Source: JANXZS01 sp963797255
GTDB lineage: Bacteria > Acidobacteriota > Terriglobia > Terriglobales > Acidobacteriaceae
DNA: 64,000 bases
Direction of reading: 5' to 3'
Assembly: GCA_963797255.1 (NCBI GenBank)
Contig: CAWCOV010000019.1
Coordinates: 372,001-436,000 of the forward strand
Part shown: positions 48,648-57,471 of the stretch, piece by piece
Numbering within the stretch: position 1 is the first letter of the stretch
Layout: every line of letters starts with the position of its first letter
The notes under the pieces: generated by a model
What the model was told of the DNA's origin: nothing
Database searches by the model: none
What the model saw: the letters and a program-made list of their open reading frames with translations, nothing else
Made by a program: the position numbers and the translations under genes

Positions 48648-48911
48648 TCAGCTGGCAGGTGATGCCGTTCCTTTCGCATCAACAAGCTGGGTAATGCCAG
48701 CGACCATTTCGCCTACGTTCGTGACCTTTTTGGCCTCTTCATCATCGATCTCGATGTCGAATTCACTCTCCAGATCGAACAGAATGTTGAGCCGATCGAG
48801 GGAATCTATTCCTAATTCCTCGAATGTGCTGTCGGGCCGCACATTTTCGAGCGGGATCCGGCGTGTTGTTCCAATAACTTTGACGACTCGATCCTGGATA
48901 GTTTCAGACAT
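48648..48911 (-). CDS. Acyl carrier protein
   Basis: An 87-residue ACP. Seen: FEELGIDSLDRLNILFDLE with the phosphopantetheine Ser37 and an acidic helix II. ATG at 48911 is chosen because the earlier part of the open frame is not ACP-like. It sits directly upstream of the ketosynthase on the same strand. It likely carries the acyl chain for the ketosynthase and perhaps for the oxoamine synthase. Confidence 0.92.
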   Translation of the reverse strand: MSETIQDRVVKVIGTTRRIPLENVRPDSTFEELGIDSLDRLNILFDLESEFDIEIDDEEAKKVTNVGEMVAGITQLVDAKGTASPAS

Positions 48912-49076
48912 AGGCCCTTTGACGTATGAAAACGGCGATTGCTCTCTGAAAATACTCTTGTAAGCAACAATTTTCCACCCCACCATCGATCTCGCCCGAT
49001 TGCACCAAAAGCTGTGCATACAACCATTCAATACGGTAAACAACGAGGCGTTATGACTATCGCTAACGCGTAACGG

Positions 49077-50048
49077 CTATTCGGCCATACTCCAGGATTC
49101 ATCCGGGTCGAATTTGGTAATGGCTTTGGCCTCGTCCACGGTATTCGGCCCTAGGTCCTTTTGAAAGATGACTCCGTCTTGATCCACCATAAAACTCATT
49201 ACACCGGAAGCTCGATACTCGGCAGGATAGGCAAGGATGGCGAAGCCACGGGTCATATCGCCATTCACCCTGTAGCTATGTTCTCCGCCCTTGGCGCTTG
49301 GTCCCTGCTCCTTCAAAATCCGATAATAGTAACCGTGGAAGGGCAACAGCGATCCGGCATTGGTGTCGAAGCCTTCCGTGCTCGCTCGTGCAGCCAACGG
49401 GCCAAGCGGACTGTCTGCTTCTCCGGCAGCAGGCTCCCAGAAAAGTCCATCATGTTTGCCTTCCTGGCTCCGGATTTTCTCCGCGTAGTGCCTGGTTTTT
49501 TCTCCGGCCTGCAGTTTTGAAAAATATTCCTTTTGTGCGGCGACTCCTTGATGCAGGACTTCGAGAACGGTGAGTTCATTATCCCCAATGCGCCTTGCAA
49601 CGAATTCCTCGCGTGCCCCAGCGGCGTCAAAGTGCCACTGGCCGGACGCATTCTTTTTCAACGGGAAGGGGAATGGATAGTTCTCAATTCCGACGTTCAG
49701 GACCATTCCGCCTTTCTCCAGTGCACTCCAGCGATGCATCTGGTCATAGTCGGCGGCGAATGCAGACATGGCCTTTTGATCATCCGCTGTATTCCCAGTT
49801 AGTAAATAGTCTTTTGCATCAGTTCCGAAGATGGCCAGCACCGCGTCGGAGTTGCCGGATTTCGCAGCATCGTACAACTCTTTGCCGGCAGAATCCGGTG
49901 TTGCAAAGAACCGGGGACCTTCCGGCGGATCGGGCTTGGCCGCCTTGTCACAGCCGGTCCCGACAAATAGCACCGTCGTAAGAATCAGTAAGGAATACCA
50001 TCTGAGAGACCAGATACTCTGCACTGCTGGATATCTCGACTGCGTCAT
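49077..50048 (-). CDS. DUF2950 domain lipoprotein
   Basis: A 323-residue protein with an N-terminal signal and lipobox ending VGTGC (about residue 34). The body matches DUF2950: FATPDSAGKELYDAAKSGNSDAVLAIF (as two segments), IENYPFPFPL, and HGYYYRILKEQGP. AAGGAG is six bases before the ATG. It lies 76 bp after the DUF3300 gene on the same strand; these two families occur together in several phyla as I recall. Function unknown; probably periplasmic. Confidence 0.88.
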   Translation of the reverse strand: MTQSRYPAVQSIWSLRWYSLLILTTVLFVGTGCDKAAKPDPPEGPRFFATPDSAGKELYDAAKSGNSDAVLAIFGTDAKDYLLTGNTADDQKAMSAFAADYDQMHRWSALEKGGMVLNVGIENYPFPFPLKKNASGQWHFDAAGAREEFVARRIGDNELTVLEVLHQGVAAQKEYFSKLQAGEKTRHYAEKIRSQEGKHDGLFWEPAAGEADSPLGPLAARASTEGFDTNAGSLLPFHGYYYRILKEQGPSAKGGEHSYRVNGDMTRGFAILAYPAEYRASGVMSFMVDQDGVIFQKDLGPNTVDEAKAITKFDPDESWSMAE

Positions 50049-50124
50049 CGCCGACTCCTTGCTTCCCTGAAACTAAGGTTCACTTTCCTTCTCCTGTCCG
50101 CTAAAACCGCGAAAAAGCCTTTGA

Positions 50125-51354
50125 TCAGCCATGTTTTCGCGATGTGCCCATGCTCCGATTACCGCGCGCGCTTTGCGGGCGGCCTCCTCCTGTGCCAGAA
50201 AAAGCGTTCGGACGAGACGATGCGACGGTTTTCGGAGCGCTCTGTTGCGGATAACCCCGAAGTTCCTTGGTGCTGGGCTTCGGAGCGGGAGTCACCGGAG
50301 TAGGCCGGGGTGCGGGCGCGGGCATCGTGCCGGGCCTGCCAGATGCAGGACGAGTCGATGGAAGTGTTGTAGGACGAGGAGCAGGCAGAGGTGTCGGCTT
50401 TGGACGGTATCCCGGATATGGGGGACGCCCTCCACTACCCGGCGGCCTGTAGGAAGGAGGCCGACCGCCTGGCGGATAATAAGGCGGACGATAACCCGGA
50501 TAGGGTGGTCGTGGCGGCGGGTAATAAGGAGGCCGATATCCCGGGTAATAGCCGGGATAGTAGCCGCCTCTCCAGTAAGGATTGCCGTAGTAGTAGCTAC
50601 CGCCGCAGGAGATAGTCCTCACACCCCAACTCATGCCCCATCCCCAATAGCTGTAGCCGCAGGAGGGATTGTGCATTGCTGCACCCACCGCCATTCCAAC
50701 GCCGAACGAGAGAGCGGAAGTCGCTACTACGGCTCCGGTACTGTAACCGGGAGTTGTAACGGGCACGCCATACACGACAGTCGGGTTGTAAGACGGAACG
50801 TAAACGACCTGCGGATTGGCCGGCTGAATAACGATGACTTGCGGGCTCTCCTGAACCACCTTGATTTCTTTGCCAGTCTTGAGATTTCCCGCTGCATAGG
50901 CTTTGGCCCGCATGCGCTGCACAGCGGCAAGCGTGGCTTCCTGCTGCGTGGCGGAAGCGTCTCCAAGGGCTGAAGTCCAGGTGATGTTCGATGCCAGCGT
51001 ATTCAGCACTGACGGGAACTGCGTCAACGCCTGCACTGGCGGATCCCACGTCTTGCCCTCAACTGCTCTCTGCAAGGATTCGCCTTTAAGGCTCGCATTC
51101 GCCTTGAGAAAATTGTTGGCGTCTACGACCTGGTCGGGGAAAGTCGCCGCTCCCAGGACCTGCGCTACGAGCGCATCCGGGTAAAGCGCAATCGGAGCGA
51201 CAAGCGCATCCAGATCGCTATCAGAGAGTGGCGCGTAATCTTCCTGAAACCCAAAACCTGAGCCGAGAGGTCGCGCCAGCGCATCCTGGGGCATAGTGCC
51301 CACATAGATAGCGAGCCCCAGTGTTGCCGCCAAAAGCCGTTGCAAAATCTTCAT
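50125..51354 (-). CDS. DUF3300 domain protein with Pro/Tyr/Gly-rich C-terminus
   Basis: A 409-residue exported protein. After a signal peptide, DUF3300 is seen: SDLDALVAPIALYPDALVAQ, VVDANNFLKAN, and WDPPVQALTQFP. From about residue 255 the chain becomes a long low-complexity segment of PYYPP/GGRPP/PGYR type repeats, then a Pro/Ala/Thr/Ser/Arg tail. Likely envelope-associated, with a disordered tail. The opposite strand also stays open through this region because of its base composition, but carries no gene. Confidence 0.87.
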   Translation of the reverse strand: MKILQRLLAATLGLAIYVGTMPQDALARPLGSGFGFQEDYAPLSDSDLDALVAPIALYPDALVAQVLGAATFPDQVVDANNFLKANASLKGESLQRAVEGKTWDPPVQALTQFPSVLNTLASNITWTSALGDASATQQEATLAAVQRMRAKAYAAGNLKTGKEIKVVQESPQVIVIQPANPQVVYVPSYNPTVVYGVPVTTPGYSTGAVVATSALSFGVGMAVGAAMHNPSCGYSYWGWGMSWGVRTISCGGSYYYGNPYWRGGYYPGYYPGYRPPYYPPPRPPYPGYRPPYYPPGGRPPSYRPPGSGGRPPYPGYRPKPTPLPAPRPTTLPSTRPASGRPGTMPAPAPRPTPVTPAPKPSTKELRGYPQQSAPKTVASSRPNAFSGTGGGRPQSARGNRSMGTSRKHG

Positions 51355-51723
51355 CGTGTCCCTGCTTTCCAGAGGGCCCGGGAATCACACGGAGGATATC
51401 AGACCGCCGTTGACGGGACTGAGGGCGTACTTCCAGCCGGTCACCGAATGCATTGCGCTTCGGCGAATTCGGTCCACTCGCGTGCCACTGCCTGAACGAT
51501 TTCTGATAGATAAAGCGGGCCGATGCCGAAAGTCCATTCTTCGGTGTATGCTGGTTTCCGCGAATAAGGGCATTGCGAATTTCCAGCGGGAATTGCCCGA
51601 GTAGACGAAGTTTCTATTGAGCCTGTGCCCCTTGGCAGGCCCATTCTTATTACGGCCGGTCATCGGCGTTAACACAAGATGCCGTGACAGGTAGCTCCAG
51701 CAGATTTGCATGGGAGGAAAGTC
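51355..51723. other. Intergenic region between divergent DUF3300 and korA genes
   Basis: A 369-bp gap. It must hold promoters in both directions. Short open frames here have no recognisable sequence, so no gene is called. Confidence 0.5.
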
Positions 51724-53508
51724 ATGAGCCAAACCTTCGCCATCGGGATCGGTGGCGCAGCAGGGCAGGGAGTAGCGACGCCTGGGGATATTTTCGCGAA
51801 GATCTTCAGCCGCCGTGGGCTACACCTGAATGCCTACAACGCCTACCAATCCATCATTCGTGGCGGACATACCTTTCTCACCATTCGCACCGGGCCGGAA
51901 AAGGTGACGAATATGGGCGACAGAATCGATCTGCTGATTCCATTGAATCAAGACACGATGAATCGCCACCTCGAACTGCTTTCCGCTGGTGGGGCCTGTA
52001 TTTACAACGAGGATGCAATCAAGCCAGGATCGGCGGCCGCAGGAGTGCAGCTTTGTCCGCTACCCGTCTCCAAGCTGGCAGACATCTCTCGCAATAAAGT
52101 TGCCCAAAACACGCTTGCCATCGGCGCGGCCCTCAGCATGATGGGCATCGGCTTCGAAGCGCTTGAAAGCGTCCTACGCGAACAGTTCCGCAAGAAGGAA
52201 GAAGCTGTCATCGCGGAAAACATCGCCATCGCACGAGCGGGCTACGATTACGCGACCCAGAACTTCAAGCCGTTTGCATGGCCGCTTCCGATGACGGACA
52301 ACAAGTATGCCGTCTTGAGCGGTAATGGTGCCATGGCAATGGGCGGTGCGGCGGCAGGCTGCAAATTCTATTGCGCCTACCCAATGAGCCCCGCAACCGG
52401 CGTTCTCCATTGGATGGCCTCTCACGCGCGACAGGCAGGCATCATGGTCCGTCAGCTTGAGGATGAGATTGCCGTCATCAATTGCGCCATCGGTGCAGCC
52501 AGCGCAGGTGTCCGCTCAATGTGCGCGACTTCCGGCGGTGGCTTTGCCCTCATGACCGAGGGACTTGGACTTTCCGCGATGATGGAAACTCCCGTCGTCG
52601 TAATCGACTGTCAGCGCGCGGGTCCATCCACAGGCGTACCCACGAAAACGGAACAGGGCGATTTGTGGCAGATGCTTGGTGCCGCATTCGGAGACTACCC
52701 GCGTGTGATCGCGGCTCCTCTCGACATCGGCGATTGCTTCACTCTGATGCCGGAAGTTTTCAACGTGAGCGACCGCTTCCAGGTTCCTGCAATCGTGCTT
52801 TGCGACCTTCTTCTGTCAGAAGGAAGACTCAGCGTTGATCCCACGGTGCTGGACTTCAAACCGGAAATTGATCGCGGCGAGTTGATTACAAATGCCAACG
52901 CGACCACCCCCGAGGATGGCGGGTACAAACGCTACAAGATCACTGACAGTGGCGTATCTCCTCGTGCCATAGCCGGAGTTCCTGATCACCTCCACACCCT
53001 GTCGAGCGACGAGCACGACGAGGATGGCGTATTGATCAGTGACGAGTACACAAACGCGACCAAGCGCCGCGCCATGATGGATAAGCGCATGCGCAAGGTA
53101 CAGGGAATTGAGGCTATGGTTCCAAAGCCGCAGCTGCAAGGCCCGGCGGACGCCGACGTTACCCTGATCGGCTGGGGATCGACGCAGGGCGTGATTGAAG
53201 AAGCCCGCGAGATGCTGCTTGAACAGGGAGTCACTTCGAATCAGCTACAGATTCGCTGGCTCGTTCCCCTGCACGGAGACGCAATCCTCGACATCCTGAA
53301 GGATGCACGCCACACCATCATCGTGGAAAATAACTTCAGTGGGCAGTTTGCACGCTACTTGCGAAGTGAGACCAGCTTCGTGCCCGATGGACACATTCGC
53401 AAATACGACGGAGAGCCGTTCATGCCGCACCACATTGTGGAATCGGTAAAAGAACAGCTCGCTGGTTCGACCTCACTTTCGATTCCCACTCACGAAATCA
53501 TGGTCTAG
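51724..53508 (+). CDS. korA: 2-oxoacid:ferredoxin oxidoreductase, fused gamma-alpha subunit
   Basis: A 594-residue protein in which the gamma domain (about 1-190, GIGGAAGQGVATPGDIFAK) is fused to the alpha domain (from about 195: GNGAMAMGGAAAGCKFYCAY and MEDEIAV-like segment). It works with KorB in oxidative decarboxylation of 2-oxoglutarate or another 2-oxoacid to acyl-CoA, passing electrons to ferredoxin. GGAGGAAA lies eight bases before ATG 51724. It is followed eleven bases later by korB. Confidence 0.93.
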   Translation: MSQTFAIGIGGAAGQGVATPGDIFAKIFSRRGLHLNAYNAYQSIIRGGHTFLTIRTGPEKVTNMGDRIDLLIPLNQDTMNRHLELLSAGGACIYNEDAIKPGSAAAGVQLCPLPVSKLADISRNKVAQNTLAIGAALSMMGIGFEALESVLREQFRKKEEAVIAENIAIARAGYDYATQNFKPFAWPLPMTDNKYAVLSGNGAMAMGGAAAGCKFYCAYPMSPATGVLHWMASHARQAGIMVRQLEDEIAVINCAIGAASAGVRSMCATSGGGFALMTEGLGLSAMMETPVVVIDCQRAGPSTGVPTKTEQGDLWQMLGAAFGDYPRVIAAPLDIGDCFTLMPEVFNVSDRFQVPAIVLCDLLLSEGRLSVDPTVLDFKPEIDRGELITNANATTPEDGGYKRYKITDSGVSPRAIAGVPDHLHTLSSDEHDEDGVLISDEYTNATKRRAMMDKRMRKVQGIEAMVPKPQLQGPADADVTLIGWGSTQGVIEEAREMLLEQGVTSNQLQIRWLVPLHGDAILDILKDARHTIIVENNFSGQFARYLRSETSFVPDGHIRKYDGEPFMPHHIVESVKEQLAGSTSLSIPTHEIMV

Positions 53509-53519
53509 GAGAAAAGCAA

Positions 53520-54416
53520 ATGGCGACAGATGTAGCGGCTCCCAAACAACTGGTAATGGCAGATCTCAAGGGTAGAGTCGATCCGGACTGGTGTCCGGGC
53601 TGCGGCGACTTCGGTGTGCTCGCCGCCGTGCAGAAGGCTCTGGTCGATTTGCAGATCCCGAACCATGAGGTGATGGTCGTGAGCGGCATCGGCTGCTCCT
53701 CCAACCTGCCGGGATTTATTAACACCTACGGCATGCATACTCTTCACGGCCGTTCGCTGCCGGTTGCGACGGGCGTGAAAATGGCCAACCACGATCTCAC
53801 CGTGCTCGTGACGGGCGGAGATGGCGACGGCTTCGGCATTGGGTGCGGACACTTTGTGCATACCATGCGGCGCAACATGGACTTGACCTACATCGTGATG
53901 GACAACCAGATCTACGGCCTTACGACTGGGCAAACGTCCCCCACGAGCCGTGTCGGCATGAAGACAAAAAGCATGCCGTTCGGCAGCATTGAGCCGCCAC
54001 TGAATCCCATCTCTATGGCTCTCTCTGCCGGGGCAACGTTTGTTGCGCGCGGCTTCAGCGGAGAGCAAAAGCACCTCACCGAATTGATCAAGCAGGCCAT
54101 CGAGCACAAGGGATTTTCCTTCCTTGATGTGTTCAGCCCCTGCGTCACCTACAACAAGGACAACACCTTCCAGTGGTTCCGTCCCCGTATTAAGAAGCTC
54201 GAAGAGGATTCTGAATACGATTCGAGCAACTGGATCGGCGCAATGGAGAAGTCGCTGATGTGGGGTGAAGAAATTCCAATTGGAAAATTCTTCGAAAGAA
54301 CCGACGTGCCCGTGCTGCATGAGTCTGAACCAGTGCTGCAGGCAGGTCCGCTGATCAATCGCGAGCTGTACATCCCCGAAGACGTTGCACGCGGCTTCGT
54401 AAACGAACTGATGTAG
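53520..54416 (+). CDS. korB: 2-oxoacid:ferredoxin oxidoreductase, beta subunit
   Basis: A 298-residue TPP-binding subunit. Seen: DWCPGCGDFGVL with two of the cluster cysteines, the TPP motif GDGDGFGIGCGHFVHTMRRN, and IVMDNQIYGLTTGQTSPTS. It pairs with korA in a two-gene operon closed by a strong terminator. No separate ferredoxin-like delta subunit is adjacent. Confidence 0.94.
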   Translation: MATDVAAPKQLVMADLKGRVDPDWCPGCGDFGVLAAVQKALVDLQIPNHEVMVVSGIGCSSNLPGFINTYGMHTLHGRSLPVATGVKMANHDLTVLVTGGDGDGFGIGCGHFVHTMRRNMDLTYIVMDNQIYGLTTGQTSPTSRVGMKTKSMPFGSIEPPLNPISMALSAGATFVARGFSGEQKHLTELIKQAIEHKGFSFLDVFSPCVTYNKDNTFQWFRPRIKKLEEDSEYDSSNWIGAMEKSLMWGEEIPIGKFFERTDVPVLHESEPVLQAGPLINRELYIPEDVARGFVNELM

Positions 54417-54430
54417 GAACCGGTCAAGAT

Positions 54431-54478
54431 GGCGTCTTAGCCAGAAGAAGTCCCCTCTGGCTAAGACGCCTTTCTTTT
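54431..54478 (+). terminator. Rho-independent terminator after korB
   Basis: A 14-bp perfect stem (54431-54444 with 54457-54470) and a 12-nt loop are followed directly by TTTCTTTT. It lies 15 bp after the korB stop. Confidence 0.9.
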
Positions 54479-54724
54479 GCCCGGTAACGAATTGAGTGTT
54501 CCCTTCCTTTGATCCGAAATCGTCTGCTGAACCAAAGCTGAGCGAAATTCCCGGCAGATGAATATACTGGAGCCGCACCCTCAGCACTCCAATCCTCCGC
54601 ACTGAAACGCAGGGTCTACCGCCCTCAGTCAAATGCAGAAGACCGTGCGCTCCTCCGATGAATAACCAACGGCGAGCAGGACTGGAGATTGAGGCGAGGC
54701 TTTGCCATTTTTCTAGGAGCAGCA
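54471..54724. other. Upstream region of the GH3 gene
   Basis: Between the korB terminator and the GH3 start there is no gene. It should carry the GH3 promoter; no operator was identified by eye. Confidence 0.45.
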
Positions 54725-56971
54725 ATGAAATCGAATCAAATGGGATCCCGATTGAAAGCTATCGTGTTCGTCCTGTCCGCAACTATGTTCTTTGCCGCTG
54801 GTTGTCGGGCACAATCTGCGAAAAAGTCTGACGCGCCCAGCCATCCGTGGATGAACAAGAGCCTCTCTGCGGACGAGCGCGCGGACATGGTCATCAAGGA
54901 AATGACCCTGGATGAGAAGATCCAGCTGGTTCACGGCACCGGGTGGGGCCCGCTGATTCCCGGCTCTCCAATGCCGGAGCATCACAACCTTGGCGCAGGG
55001 TTCACCCCCGGTATCGAACGCCTCGGCATTCCGGATATCAACCTCGCCGACTCAGCTGTTGGCGTGCGCCTGTCCGCCATCCAAAGCCGCTACTCAACTC
55101 TGCTGCCATCCACGCTCGGCGCTGCGTCAAGCTGGAATCCCGAAGCAGCCTTTCTCTATGGCTCCGTGATCGGCCGTGAACTGCGCGCTCAGGGCTTCAA
55201 CATGTCCATTGGCGGAGGCGTGAACATAACGCGTGAGCCGCGCAACGGCAGGAATTTTGAGTACGCGGGCGAAGATCCAATCCTCGCCGGGACCATGTCG
55301 GGAAACCTGATGAAGGGCCTCCAGGCGCAGCAGGTCATGGGTGACATCAAGCACTATGCGCTGAACGATCAGGAGACCGGCCGCAACATAATGAACGTGA
55401 TTCTCGACAAGCGTGCCATGCGTGAAACCGATCTGCTCGCATTTCAGATCGCGATCGGCATCGCCAATCCGTCGGGCGTTATGTGCTCTTACAACAAGAT
55501 CAATGGCGACTATGCCTGCGAGAACGACTACACGCTCAACGAAGTCTTGAAGAAGGATTTTGCCTTCAAGGGATGGGTGCTCTCCGATTGGATGGGCACG
55601 CACAGCACGACGAAAGCTGCGCTCGCAGGACTCGATCAGGAAATGCCCGGCGATCAATACTTCGGAGCCGCGTTGAAGAAAGCTGTGCAGGACGGATCGG
55701 TGCCGCAGGCCCGGGTGGACGACATGGTTCATCGCATTCTTCGCAGCATGTTTGCTGCGGGGGTGATTGACAATCCGCCGACGCCGCGAAGAGTCGTCGA
55801 TCCTTTCCGTGGCCGCGACGACGCACAGAGTATCGAAGAACAGAGCATTGTTCTCCTCAAGAATGCAGGCAACATTCTGCCGTTGAATTCATCCATCCAA
55901 TCGATAGCCATTATCGGATCGCATGCTGACGTTGGCATTCTGTCCGGCGGCGGATCGGCGCAGGTGGATGCGCCCGGCGGCAATGCGATCAACCCGGAAC
56001 CGGGCGTATCGCCCTGGGACCAACCGATCTGGTTTCCCTCATCGCCCATGAAAAACATTCAGGCCAAAGTGCCGGGCGCCAAGGTCACATTCAATGATGG
56101 TAAGGACGTCTCTGCGGCAGCCAGTCTGGCAAAGGCATCGCAAATCGCTATTGTCTTCGTCAACCAGCCAATGAGCGAAGGCCACGATGCCGCGACGCTC
56201 TCTCTCCCTGACAATCAGGATGCGCTGGTCAGCGCGGTAGCTTCTGCAAATCCAAAAACGATCGTCGTACTTGAGACAGGCGGCCCGGTCACCATGCCGT
56301 GGTCCAACGCCGTCGCCGGCATCGCTGAAATGTGGTATCCGGGGATCGGAGGAGCACAGGCATTGGCTAACATCCTCTTCGGGGACGTGAACCCCTCCGG
56401 CAAACTGCCCGTGACCTTTGCACGCAACGATGCGGATCTGCCCCACCCGCAAGTGCCCGGAATAGAACTCGCAATCAAGGCTGAGCAAGAAGCAAAAAAG
56501 ACCAACACACCCTGGGATGTCAAGATGCCTCCCTTCGACATCCATTACACCGAAGGCATGAAGGTTGGATACAAGTGGTTCGAAGCCGAGCACAAACAAC
56601 CGTTATTCCCGTTTGGATTCGGCCTCTCGTACACGTCGTATGCGTATGCAGATCTGAAGGTGGATGCGCAGCAAAAGACTGTTAGCTTCTCGGTGAAAAA
56701 CACCGGAAGCCACGCAGGAACTGAGATTGCACAGGTCTATGCAATGCTGCCGTCTGCTGCCGATGAGCCATTCAAGCGCCTCATCGGATGGCAGAGGGTG
56801 ACGCTCGCAGCGGGCGAGGCAAAGCAGGTCACACTCAACATCGATCCGCTTTACCTCTCTATCTTCAATGTTCAAAAGAACAGCTTCGAATTGCTCGCAG
56901 GAGAGTACAAAATCTACCTAGGCGGCTCGTCGTCGGACACACCCCTGACCGTTCCCATGCTCTTCAAGTAA
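54725..56971 (+). CDS. Glycoside hydrolase family 3 (beta-glucosidase-type) lipoprotein
   Basis: About 748 residues. A lipoprotein signal ends FFAAGC (Cys27). The GH3 N-domain contains INLADSAVGVRLSA and the nucleophile aspartate in GWVLSDWMGTH; the C-domain and a fibronectin-III-like end (FGFGLSYTSYAYADLK to LYLSIFN) follow. It should cleave beta-linked glucosides or xylosides at the cell envelope. AGGAG is seven bases before ATG 54725, preferring this over the earlier start. It is monocistronic. Confidence 0.93.
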   Translation: MKSNQMGSRLKAIVFVLSATMFFAAGCRAQSAKKSDAPSHPWMNKSLSADERADMVIKEMTLDEKIQLVHGTGWGPLIPGSPMPEHHNLGAGFTPGIERLGIPDINLADSAVGVRLSAIQSRYSTLLPSTLGAASSWNPEAAFLYGSVIGRELRAQGFNMSIGGGVNITREPRNGRNFEYAGEDPILAGTMSGNLMKGLQAQQVMGDIKHYALNDQETGRNIMNVILDKRAMRETDLLAFQIAIGIANPSGVMCSYNKINGDYACENDYTLNEVLKKDFAFKGWVLSDWMGTHSTTKAALAGLDQEMPGDQYFGAALKKAVQDGSVPQARVDDMVHRILRSMFAAGVIDNPPTPRRVVDPFRGRDDAQSIEEQSIVLLKNAGNILPLNSSIQSIAIIGSHADVGILSGGGSAQVDAPGGNAINPEPGVSPWDQPIWFPSSPMKNIQAKVPGAKVTFNDGKDVSAAASLAKASQIAIVFVNQPMSEGHDAATLSLPDNQDALVSAVASANPKTIVVLETGGPVTMPWSNAVAGIAEMWYPGIGGAQALANILFGDVNPSGKLPVTFARNDADLPHPQVPGIELAIKAEQEAKKTNTPWDVKMPPFDIHYTEGMKVGYKWFEAEHKQPLFPFGFGLSYTSYAYADLKVDAQQKTVSFSVKNTGSHAGTEIAQVYAMLPSAADEPFKRLIGWQRVTLAAGEAKQVTLNIDPLYLSIFNVQKNSFELLAGEYKIYLGGSSSDTPLTVPMLFK

Positions 56972-56979
56972 CTGATGTG

Positions 56980-57021
56980 GCGACTCCATCGGCATCAGTC
57001 AAACGATGCCGATGGAGTCGC
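56980..57021. terminator. Perfect 16-bp hairpin between convergent GH3 and VKOR genes
   Basis: Arms 56980-56995 and 57006-57021 are perfect inverted copies with a 10-nt loop. There is no T-run on either side, so it is a terminator without the classic tail, or an RNA-stabilising hairpin for both convergent transcripts. Confidence 0.6.
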
Positions 57022-57047
57022 AAGTCACTTCTGGTTCCTGTACAGGC

Positions 57048-57458
57048 TCAGCGCAATGCCATCTCGCGTGATCCTCGTTGAAAGAAGTAGATTGCCGACA
57101 GCAGTACGATGGCTGAGATGATGACCTGAGAAGCAACGCAGTAGAGGCACCACACATGCAGGATCCGACTCTCAACAAAGGTCAGATAAAGAGCGAATAC
57201 AAATCCTGCAACCGCAGCAATCAGGGTCAACCGCTTGAGTGCACAAAGTGAAAGCAGAGTAAGCAGCGAATATCCCGCGATGCCAATTGTTGCAACCGGT
57301 ACATGTCCGATCTCCGCATATTCACTGTGGTTCACAACTCCGCAATCCCACTTCTCATTGATGCTGCAAGGCTGGGTATCAGTTGAGATATGAACCCGCA
57401 GTGCAAGCGTCGAAACCACAATCCCTGCAATGGCCAGAACGGCAATCAAGTAGCGCAT
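57048..57458 (-). CDS. Vitamin K epoxide reductase (VKOR)-family membrane protein
   Basis: A 136-residue four-helix membrane protein. The four VKOR cysteines are present: Cys31 and Cys39 in the first loop and the CLYC pair (104-107) in helix 4. VKOR homologues in bacteria re-oxidise DsbA-like proteins via quinone. No DsbA or thioredoxin domain is fused. The frame opens 33 codons earlier, overlapping the receptor upstream; MRYLIAVL at 57458 is preferred. It follows the receptor stop by 13 bp. Confidence 0.88.
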   Translation of the reverse strand: MRYLIAVLAIAGIVVSTLALRVHISTDTQPCSINEKWDCGVVNHSEYAEIGHVPVATIGIAGYSLLTLLSLCALKRLTLIAAVAGFVFALYLTFVESRILHVWCLYCVASQVIISAIVLLSAIYFFQRGSREMALR

Positions 57459-57471
57459 ATTCTCCCCTGAC

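Noticed and set aside
53505..54725. Leftward open frame of about 406 codons opposite korB
   Set aside because: Antisense to korB and to its terminator; no protein-like motif.
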